DNA from: Hydractinia symbiolongicarpus | Taxonomy: Eukaryota; Cnidaria; Hydrozoa; Anthoathecata; Hydractiniidae | DNA length: 64,000 nt | NCBI RefSeq assembly: GCF_029227915.1 | Contig: NC_079884.1 | Span: forward strand, 9,610,001 to 9,674,000 | Direction: 5' to 3' | Shown: piece by piece, positions 24,501 through 36,500 of the stretch | How the letters are laid out: each line of letters begins with the position of its first letter | Numbering within the stretch: the first letter of the stretch is position 1 | The notes under the pieces: model-generated | What the model saw: only the letters and a program-made list of their open reading frames with translations | What the model was told of the DNA's origin: nothing | The model's database searches: none | Program-made: the position numbers and the translations under genes

Positions 24501-27500
24501 GTCAAAAGCTCGTCTTTCTTTTGAAGAGATGCTTCCAAGTTAGTTATCTAAACGAAGATAATTGGGAAATGAAAACAACATGAAAACAATTTAAAAAGCT
24601 TACTTCAGAAAATACTAACAAAACAAATGGCATTTTTTGTCCCACTGATGACACAAAGCAAAACAGTCCTAGAGGATGACTTTTTGTTACCACTGAAACA
24701 GACTTAACAGTTAATTCAAATCTTGAGAAGTCTGATGAACAAATTCTTAACATCTATATTATAATACCTGTATGCGCAAAATGGTACCGCAAGTAGCGAG
24801 ACGCACAAATTGCGGTACAAAAAGAATGGCAATCCTGTGGATTATTCTACGGGTCACTGACTAGTTTACTACATAATACCATAATTGCAACTTACCTCTT
24901 CTTTCAGTTCATTTGTTCTACTTAATGCATCTTCTAAACAACTGGACGCTTGTTTACACTCTTCATCTTTTATAGTAAGCTCTCCCTTAAACATAGCAGC
25001 AAGTAAGTTACTAAATTAGTAAAGTAAGAAATTCTTACTTTAAAAATTTGGAGTAATTTATGCCCGGATCTTTGACATTTTAAGATAGTTTCCTCTGAGA
25101 CCAGATTCACATAATAGGATATGCTATATAAAAACAATTTAATGCCTGGTTTCAACATTTTTTGGTAAATAACCATGGCATAATATGGGGGAAACAATAA
25201 TATATAAGCATTAGCTTTTCAAAAAGAGTTTAAAACAAAACACCACTGAATAATTTTAATATTTTTCAAATATTCCTACCATTAAACTATCTCTTTCCTC
25301 TACAAGTTCTTCAAGTCTTTCTTGATACTGTGTGATTCTTCTAGTTTGTTCTTCGACTTTTGTTTCTAATTGCTCCTGAAAAAAGTTGTTTGTGGTCTGT
25401 TAGATTTAGTAGAAACCAGTACAATTGTTTGAACAGAAAAAGATGAGGTACCATTTTTCTTCTGTTGGTATGCTCTTGTCTAAATGAGCTTTTGCGGGAC
25501 TGAAACAAAGCAATATAACATCACGTCACATCGGTTAATACAACCAACACTAAAGCAATTATATGGAATGAAATTGCATGCTTTTTACTTTAATCTTAAG
25601 GCTTTACAACTTTGAAGCAATCTGTATGAAACTGAACAAAATTCAAAACCATATATAGCATACAAATACCTTTTAGCAAGTCCTGTTAGCTTATAAATTA
25701 CTGTTTTATTTTTTTAAATTCCCAGAGTTTAATTAGAAAAAAGTGATAGTTAAATACAATTTCACTCTTGATAGAAAAATCACAAAATATAAAATAACAA
25801 TAAAACCTTCTCTGTACAACAACAAAATAAAAATTACAAAATAATAGCAGTTGAGATAACAACTAAGATATACTTACTTCAGATTGTAAATCTCTCACTT
25901 TTTCTTCTAGCACACTTCGATCTTTTTCTAATCTATCCACAGCTTCTTTAAACCTTGTGTCTAACAATTTATTCTAAGAAACAAAAAAAAGTATTAAAAT
26001 TAAGTCTCGCTCAAAAATTGTTACACATAATGATGACCAACCTGTGCTTCTAAGAATGAAGCTTTATCAGCCAATATTTCTAGTTCCATTTTTTCTGTCT
26101 TTAGTATTGAGTTTTTCTGGTCTAGATCTTTCACCTAAAAAGAACATGTTAATGTTACTGCAAAACTTTGCAAAATAGGCAGAGTTTAGAGTCTTAATTG
26201 TACATACTTTATTTAGTAGAGTTTCCAACTGATTTGAATTTTTTTCTAAGGATTTTGTTGATTTTTCTGCAACTGTTAATCTGTCTTGCAGGTCACTAAT
26301 CTAAAAAACATAGCAAGTGAGTAAGTGTAACTTTTACATTAATCAAAGTAACAACAAAAATCAACATTAAAGTTCTACATAAACCTGTTACCTTTGATTC
26401 ATAGTGTTTATTTTGAGTTAGCTGTTCATTCTGGAGATTTTCATAACTTACGACTTTTTCCTTTAACTTTTCATCCAGAGTACTGACCTAAACATGTGAC
26501 ACATACAAACTTTTCTTGAGTAAAACATTTACCAGCATTTTATAATTGTTTGATGAAAGACTAGAACACGTTAACATTTGTATAATTAGGGACAATAAGC
26601 CTGGATTGGCGTTTGGCATGGTATAGCGCTTTTGTCTGCTCAATATTTTCTTACAACAGACAACACAACTGAGCACCTAGAATGGTAGAATGTCTATCTG
26701 TCCACATTCTTTTAACTCAAACAAGAAATTTGAATCATAAATAAAAGACTTACTAAAGAACCAAGGGTACTTATTTTGTCATTTGACTGGGTTCGGAATT
26801 CGGTAAAGTGTTCTCTTGCATCTTGTAAACGACTTTCTAACAGTGAGCGCTATGAAATAGTCATTTAAAAAGGTATTTGAAAATTATACAATTCATTGGC
26901 ACAGATAACTTTATAACATAAAATCTGAAATTAAAAATGCTATTTTATGTTAGGACCAACTTAGAAATCAAACATGCAAACTAACATATGAATCCAACGT
27001 TGTAAAATGGTGGGGGGGGGGGGGAGAAGGGCAGAATCCATTGATGTTTAATTTATACAATTTTTGGAGAATTAAAAATATTTTGAACTGATTTGATGTC
27101 CATGCCTTGAGTGTTTTCAATTTTTGTGAATGACTAAATATTATATTTTGTGATTTTCATGTTTAGGTCAGGAAGAAATCTCCTCCCCACCTAAAATGAA
27201 AATCTCCTCCTGAAGGCAGTTTTCATTTTTCCAAATATATACTTAATCTGGGAATAAGATATTACCTCTTTTTCAAGAGCTTTCACTTGATCATTTTCTG
27301 AGAGTCTGCTGTCTTGCAATCTATTAAATTGAAGTATCTTCGTAAATAGAAAATGTATATAACAAACTATGCTTTAGATGTTAATGTAAATCAAGGAAGC
27401 TTCACATACCGTTGCTCCAAGTCACTAATCCTTTCTCTTAAAACTGAAAGTTCAGAGTCCTTGTCACTGATGTCTGCTGTAGCCTAAACACAATATGTTG

Positions 27501-30500
27501 GCTTAAATTTTAGAAAAGCATTGCAGAAGATAATTTCTGAAGGAGCATTCTTTACCTTAGCTTTGTAAAGGTTGTAAGTCTGTCTCAAGGAAGCAACTTC
27601 TTCATGAGCTCTGTCTGCAGCCAGCTGTACTGTATCTAGCATGCTGGATTTCTTAATAAAGCAACATTGACAATTATAACAATTATCAAATATATAATTA
27701 AAATTCACAAAAGAAAAAAAAGGAAAGAAAAATAACTTAAAAAAAAACATTCTAACCTGTGTCAACTCATTGATTAAATCTGATAACTGCGATTTTAAGG
27801 CTGACTTTTCCTTTTGTAATGTAGAAACTTCTGCACTCAATTTTTTTTGCTGGGTGTCAAACTCTGTCCTAAAAATACAGGCCTAAGCTAGTACTCACAC
27901 TGTACATTAACGTGATAAAAAGAAAATAACAAACCAAAAACATACTGCAGATAAGATACTGCACAGATAATTATTGCATTACCTATCCTTTGTTAAATCA
28001 TGCAATCTTTCCTCTAATCCTTCCAATTCAATTCGTTGGTCCATATACTGTTTGTCTAAATTTTCTATTTGCTAAAACAAAAAAAAATAAAACAAAAATA
28101 GATATGGATTATACAATAACTAGTTATTTAAACCTGTGGAGAATTCACTTAAATTTATTCTGCTTTTTATGACAAAAGGTTTGTGAATAATTTCATTAAA
28201 AAGGTCAAAAAAACGTTTTAGCTAAACAAAATCCTGTGGGAAGGTGTCCACTCAAAAATGGTATGCTATGGTATGTTTCTTATCGCGAAATAATTTGTTG
28301 TCAATTTCATTTCAAAGACACAATCAATTGAAACTTTTAAACGAAATGCACCACAACAATACCAACATTGATTGCACGTGACTTGGCTTGTACAATATAT
28401 AATTGATAACAAAGCACTCATCACGGTAAATTTAAATTAGCATATGATGCAATAAAATTCCCAACTAATAAAATCACTTCATTTTAACACATGATTTGTT
28501 CTAGCCAAAAAAATCATTAACAAACGTTTTTAAAATACAGAACTTTCTTATAGGGGATGTATTATAGACGCTTTTAAAGAAAATTGTAAAAAATATAATC
28601 CACTTTGCCTGTTACAGACACACAGAGTCTCTGTATTATTATAGAGATACTTTTAAATATTGAAAATTGATACTTTACCTTTGTTTTTTCAATAAGTTCT
28701 GCTGTTTTCCTTGACATTTCTGTTTGAGAATGTATGAGCTATGGTGAGAGGAAACAGGGTAGTGTATAGATACAAAATAAGTCTAATTTTGTTCAACATT
28801 TTTTAAAAAGTTTGTACCATTGCTTTCATTTTTGCCACTTCCTCCTGTTGCAGTGAGTTGAGTTCTTTTACATTTGAAAATCTGTGAGATTCCTAAATAT
28901 GAAAATTTGTTACAAATTACCTTTTTAAGGTTGACATTTCAGTCCTGCTGAACCTACAGCTTTTAACAGCCTTAACTTTTAACAATGAACTCAAAAATGT
29001 TAAAAAGAGGTTTTTAATATACCAAATCATTAACTATTTTGAACCATCCAGTCTCAAGATGGAGTTTCTAAAGGTTGATGGAGTTGCTGAAGGTTAAGCG
29101 ATTTTCCCTCATAAAAAAATTGAGTTTAAAAAGCCTGGAAAGAGCTAATACATTAGATACCAAGAATAGTGCAAAGAGAACAAACAATACATATTTAGAA
29201 CTGTATTCTGCAGGAGATTATGACTGGCCTTCCTGTGGTTAACAGGGGTAAAATTATTTAATAATCCTATAATAGAGACACAAAATACAGGATTTGGACT
29301 TACTACAGTTAAAGCCTTCTTGCTCAGAACAAAACTTACTGATAAAACTGAAAGCGAAAGAGAAATGCAATATAATATTTCTGTTGGTAATGTTAAAGAC
29401 TCATCTGATTATGACTATCTTGAATTGACAACGATTGATTTAAGCGTGATATGTCAGTCAATTTTTTGGTCAGTCAATTTTTTTTGTGGTATTGGTATAC
29501 CATGAAAAAAAATTAAAGATAACATTTAAAGTAAATAGAATGGACGGAAAAAAATAAAGAAATAAAGGTAACTGATTGACCAAAGTAGTGAAGAAAGTAC
29601 AAACTAAAAAGTCAAGGAATATCTTCAATTTATTGGCATTGTAAAGCTATCAGCATTTTTTTAATTACTAAATATGAAAAAAAGGATAAACAAATTAAAA
29701 AATTTAATTGGTAAAGAGAAAGAAGTAATGGCAATTCACAGTTAAATGAAGTAAAAAAAAACTATTAGAATTAAATTATCAATATTTTCATCTTAGCAAC
29801 AATGCAACTCAAGAAAATCAGAAAAATATCATAAAAATTTATAAAAAAAACAGTGGATCACAATACAAAATCAGGTTATAAAAAAAAATTGTTATTTTAA
29901 CGAAGGACTTTAAAATGTATATGGATAGCGGTTCAACGTTAAGCAGGCAAAGGGAAGGTGAAAAGAAACATTGAAGTGGATAAGAAAGACAAGGATTGTT
30001 TTGTGAATGATAAAAGGTGAAAGTGAATGGGAGAGGAAGAGTAAGGTGTGGAAGTTGAAGCAGTGTTCGAATTAGCAGTTCGCAATTCGCAATTTGCGAA
30101 TTGGAATGCTGTTTTTGCGAATCACTTTGCGAAAAAAAGATAAAATTGCGAATCGAATATTTTTGTATCACTTCGTTGTCTTTTTTTGCGATATTAAAAA
30201 TTAATTATTTCTTCTTTTTGTTTGTTGTGTTTCCATTTAATTCTCATGTTTTGCATGATTATTTTATGCTGGGTGAAGAAATAACAACCCTTTCCTTTTG
30301 TGTATTTCACTTGCACATATTCAATGAAGTTTTGACTGACAATATGTGAGCAAGTTTCGTAACGTTTCCTTCTGAAAAGCCGTTTTTATTATAAGAAATT
30401 GTTATTAAAACCTTATTTATCAACCGCAGCTCATTATACATGATTGCGTAAAATATTTACATGTTAATTTATCATAAGGCTGTTGTTTAGACAAAATTAT

Positions 30501-33500
30501 AAAGTCAATTTTTTTTTTTAAGTTTTTATGTTCAATATCGGCAAATTTTGACAGGAAATCAGTGTTCTTATTTTCAGCGCAGTTAGCTTTGTAAGACAGA
30601 AAAATATCGGAATTTACAGCCTGGTTAAAAACAGTATATAAATGGCAGACTGAGTTAAATTGCCTATTAGAAAAAGATTTATGTTGAGGTAAAGTGAAAA
30701 AAATATGTGTTCTATGTAAAAAATATGAACACCACTTGTTCCCACAAACTGGTTAAGAACCTCTAAAACAATAATTACATTTTGAATATTTTCTTGCAGC
30801 ATGCTATAAAAATAAACTTATTTCATTTTTAAAACATTATTTCGGCTATCGGGACAAGAAAGTCAAAATTAAGAGAGGCGCTAGCTCAGACGCTCAGTTC
30901 TCGTGTTCGGGGTTCACGAATTTAAACGTCCACTACTTGTCTCCAGCATAAAAAAAATAACGCAGGAAAAAGTAAATGTTACAAAAAAATACAAATTCTC
31001 ATGGAAAAAAAAGTAGCTACTAATGAACTAGCCAAAAGTATTTGATATACGGCGCTTTCCAGGCCACATCTAGATGGTGGTGTACTTCGTTACAGAAATT
31101 TTTTGAACCCTGTGATGCTAGCTAGATGAGAAAAGAAACAAAGAAAAGGAAAGTACATTTCAAGTACTACGAAAACCATCGATTCAATTTTGACTTGGTG
31201 TGAGAAAAAAACAAGCACTCGAAAAAAACAAGATGGGCAAGATCAGAAAAAAATGGATTTATTTCAACTTTAATTGAAAGACTTTAAGGTTACTGTAAAG
31301 GAAACGATTTTTTTTTTAGGTTTTTTGCAAAAAATTCTCTTTCCAATGACATATTTTATATTCTATGAAAATAATTGGAACATCCCTTTTTTCTGGAAAA
31401 AGCCTTTTTAGAGGTGTTATATCCTTCGCACCTTTGAAAAAATAGGTGCAAAATGAGTTGGGCATATTTTTTGTAAACATTATGCATAATATGGAACTCC
31501 CGTATAAAAATATGCATAATAATATTTTTTAGATAGTTTATTTTCACTATCGAATTAAAAAAAAATTAAAGTTAAGGAATAAGCATATGAGCTGTCTCCT
31601 GTAAACCTGACTTCTGTCTATTAATAATTCTGAGCGCGTTCACGCATATTCAGCATAAAGAAAAAGTTCGCACTTCTATCATCTTTCTGCATACTCAGTT
31701 CACACATTTTTATAACACCTACGAAAATCTTTAAAAACAAATATCTCATTAGTAAATTTTCGCCTATATGCCTTTACGTTTGTGGTCTCTTTTTCCGAAA
31801 GCTTCCTGTTGGCTCATTGAAATTTTTGGTAATGAAAAGCTGAATAAATTATGCACAAAAGGTTCCCGGATTTTTTTGTATAAATTACTGATTACCGAAT
31901 TATGACAACAGAAAGAAAAAAATATGCATTTTTTTGAATGATTATATATAATTACAAATAATTTCATAACAACGTTATTAGAAAAAAAAACCGGGAACCT
32001 TTTTGAATTAAATTTGTGCTGATATTCAGCAATGGTGCGAAAACGAGAAGTGTGCGACCACGCGTTCGGAAAAAGAAGCCATTTTAAAGCGGCTATGAAG
32101 TGGCTATGAAGATAGCATTTCATTTTAAAATTTATAAAGTGCTTTTACAATGTGATTAAATTGTTGACTTCTTCACCAAACTCAATTAAAAAGTCAAAAT
32201 CTTCATTTACCCTAAGGCAATACAAAAGTTGTAACTTGACTTCAGCAACATGATCATAGGACAATTTGGTTTGCATTTGGTCCCTCCTATGTATCTTTTG
32301 ATTGGGAAATGGTATTGACTTTAAAATTGGTAGGGAGTTAGTAACTAATGAGTAAAGTTAATTTGACAAAAAAAAAATCATGATGACGTCATTATTTTTT
32401 AGGTGACGTCATCAAAACTCCCTAATTTAGTCTCTTAGACCTAATGAGAATACGAAATCAGTTTTATTAGTTACAAAATCAATTTTTTATTTCTTTTGTC
32501 ATTTTTGGTTCAAATAATTCGAAAATGACTTCTTTTAGGTAATGTCACTTATATGATGACATCATCGTCATCGTAAAGGGCCTGTACAGCACATCACTAT
32601 AATTAAAAAAGTATCAAAGGTTTTGATTTGAATTTTTTTTTCACTAAGAGTAAAGATAAAGTAGATATTTGTCATCCCTGTAAAATTTGGAAAAAATGAT
32701 ATATAACACTATATAGTTTCTTTTTATATCAATAAATTTGTAATTTTTAGCGGATGACAATAGATTAGTGAGTTGAAAATGTACCTAAAATGAGCAATTG
32801 ACATATTTTTGTATTTTTTTTGCTTCTATATTGTATAACAATAGTAAATATATTGAAATAAAGTTATTTTGGCCAAAATAAAAATATCTCATTTTTTGGA
32901 TGTTGACAATGTCAATAAAATCATGATAAAATGAATGAATGCTAAAGGTGAGCATATATTTTTCCAAAAAAAATCAGCAAAATCTCCCCAAAAATTTTAG
33001 GAAAAGTCAGAACATATCAGGGCCACACCATAATCGGGTAAAAACTTATACAAAAAAAACTGTAAGGGGGGGGGGGCATTTTGTCCCCCCTCTAGTTGGA
33101 ATAGGGTTAAAAAACTAATTAAAGTTGTCTATCTTAATTGAGCAAAATGACTTAACTGATGTTCTCTTCCATCTAAGCTTTTAAGGTGTTATCAAAATAC
33201 AAGGGTATCAGTGTCCCAAAGCATCCTGGTATTAGCATCTACACAATCAGCAGAACTTATAGCAACCAATGGCAACAGTAAATTAGTTATAGACATCTCC
33301 CTTTTTTATGTTTTTCTTTCTAAGGCAAAAAGTGCTTACACTCGCTGTCCACTATAGTTTCTTAATTATGCCAAAAATATAATCTACATTTTTAAACCAA
33401 GTCAAATTTTCAGAGCTCTTGGATTCAGCTCGGTGTTGTTTTTTAATCACCGAATGAAAAAGCCTCTAAGTAGTGAGAGTTAGAAATAATGTGTAAAGAA

Positions 33501-36500
33501 ATGCTTATTTTGCAATAAACACCACAATCTACATGTGTAATCCCCTAGATTTAATCTATTTTACTTTTGTTTTGCATATCTCTACAACTCTTTTGCCTGT
33601 GTAGCTCTAGCCCAACACTCAAAAAATAATTATCATGCATGACTGGCTGAAAATTTAAAACTCAAAAATGGTGTATCTCTAAATAAGAAGAACAGCTTAC
33701 ACAGATTCTTCCGTCTGTGATGTGAGAAAAATTTACAAAGCTAATTAAAGGGATATGCTAAAATTTAAAAACCTGCACTCAAACAAATCAATGATTTTTT
33801 GTTACACAGAAAACAACACTGTAAAATGACTAAACGAATTACTAAAAGTAGAAAAAATATTGACACATAAGCTTCAATATTGTATACATAAGGCATAAGT
33901 CGCTGTAAAATGATTTTTGCACTTCATATAAAAACAAAGTATAAACAATATTTACCTCTTGTTGTTTTTGAATACATTCTTTATACTTCTTGTCTTTGAC
34001 TTGTAACTTCTGCTCATATTCTTCCTTTAGTGACTTAATAGACTTATTCATCGATATTTCAGTTCTGTTATGCATTTCTAAAATCAAATTCATGTGTAAC
34101 AAGTTGCACATCAACAACACTGGAAAATGCAGTATAAAAAAGATTAAAAAGTGAAAACTTAATCCAGTGTATTATTGCACAATTTTTGAACTCTAAGAGA
34201 AAGCAAATGGACATAAATTTCAAAATAAGTTTAATGTTATGTTTAAATTAGAAACATTTTGTGGTTGCTTAATAATACAATTTAATTATTGTGAGTAATC
34301 AAATTCCTTAGACACTACTTTTTCTGAACCTGAAGTAATTTTCAACTATTTCCAGTGTTTTCCATAAGTTGAACTTCTTCCATCAATAATTCTTGTTTAT
34401 TGTGACCACCATTTTTTCAGTTGCTATATCAAAATAGAGTCTTGGGGGTGCTTTTGGGGGAAAATATTTCCAAACGGGAATTTTCACTGTGAAACAGGTC
34501 AGGTTTCTCCAATTTTGTTGGACAGCAAGAACAAATTGTTGTCCAACATACAATATTTGTACCACATGTCTTTAGTGTTGTGCACCTTCAGATATATTTA
34601 AGCTATAGATCTTTAAGAAATTTGAGATTGGATTTCAGTTGAGAAATCATACTAGAGAAATTTGTGAAGAAAAATATTATTTTACTCTTAGAAAATGACA
34701 ATTTCAACGAGTTTTTAATTTTGCAGTCAGCAATATCTGGCAAATTTAGAATTACATTTATATAACCATTTGGACTAATTTTTTTCATCCTTCCAAAATA
34801 ATAAAAACAATTATGTTTGTTCGCAAAACAGCATTTGAATTTCAGAAAAATGAATGGTTTTACAGAAGGTAATAAAATGATCTTACCATTTCTTAAGTTT
34901 TGTAAAGCTTCTTCAAGACGATCCCTTTGTCTAGACTGCTCCATAAAGGCAAGCGCCATTTCTAAATTTTCAGGAAGAATGTATATATATATATATATAT
35001 AAATGAAATGAAAAACAAACTAAAAATAAATCGATGTTTCTAGACATACCATTAATTTTAACTTCAAGCTTTTTAACTTGCTCATTTTTCTTTCCCAATT
35101 CAGATAATATCTGATCTTTTGATGCAACATCACGAAACTAATGGTAATGAAGGTAATAGTTTGTAATATGAACAATAAGGCAACAGTTTATTTTACCTAT
35201 GTTTTTTATAAACTTATTTATTAGCATTCATTTTTTATCATATATTAACCATATCTTTACTGGAATTCTTTGGTATGAAATCGAATATCCTGCATGAAGA
35301 GGTGGGGTTATCCAACTTTTGAATAGCTGATGCTATGTTAACATTCATTTTAATGGAGCTAAACTGCAAGTTTTGCTCATGTTAATTGTGGTACCGTTCC
35401 TTAGCATTATGGATTATGGTATACATTAGGTTTACCTTAGTCATTGACGATGTCATGTAGAGCCTTGCGCAGTGGGGGTGGATTTTACCTATAGACCTGA
35501 TCTTAAAGGTTGCCATGGATACTAGTCTTACCTGTATAGGAGCTGGACCCTACCCAGGTCTTGATTATTAATGGCTGCATATAAAAACCCAACACCCCAC
35601 ACTGCACAAGTTCTTCAGATGTACCTTCCAGTTTAAAGTTACCCACCCTTCCACCCTTTGTTATATATTGATTTTCTTCACCTATTTTTCCTTATTATAT
35701 ATCATCAACACACCTACAAATGGTGGATGTGAGATACCAATTTAATTTATAACCGTGGTACAGTGGAATCGAATCGAAATCGAATTAACATGGACGTCTC
35801 CAATGCAACTAAATACAACTGCATTACAGTTGTTATGGGAGCGCGCAACACAACACAACCAGACAAATTTCTTCTGCCTCAAGGTATCACTGGCATTTCT
35901 TTTGGCTTATGTTATGTCAGGGTTTTAGTCCAGAGGTAGAAACTACGAGTGTGTAAGTAGCTTTTAATTTAATTGGTGGGTATGTTGGGCCCCTTCATCA
36001 GCCATTTAGGCAAGTAATGTGTTGATAAAAATCATTGTAGAAACGTACCTGACACTCAGGGCATGTATACATGTGTTTACCATATTGGCTGATGCTCATT
36101 GAGGTGTGCCTGACTCTCAGGGCATCTCAATCAGCAGCACTTAAATAGGAAACATGCACCTGACACTCAGGGCATGTTGATGTGCCTGATGCTCAGGGCA
36201 TCTCGTATACACCTGACGCTCAGGGTACGAATAAAAATACCAGTTATTAACTTGCGCCTGACGCTCAGGACATGTTGATACGCCTGACGCTCAGGGCATC
36301 TCTAGTGCAGTTATCATGTGAATAGGTAAGATGTGCCTGACACTTAGGGCATGTCGAAGCCCCTGATGCTCAGGGCATCTCATACACCTGACGCTCAGGG
36401 CATGAATAAAAACAACATCATTCTCTCATACACCTAACACTTAGGGTATGAAAGAAAACACCATAATTAGCATGTCTCGCAGCAGAGTCAATGGAAAAAT

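Noticed and set aside
30880-30950. tRNA-like GGCGCTAGCTCAGACGCTCAG
   Set aside because: The 3' half does not pair to form an acceptor stem and the B box is poor.
32370-32415. Paired TGACGTCA motifs resembling CRE sites
   Set aside because: Deep in a large intron with no promoter context; short palindromes of this kind are expected by chance.
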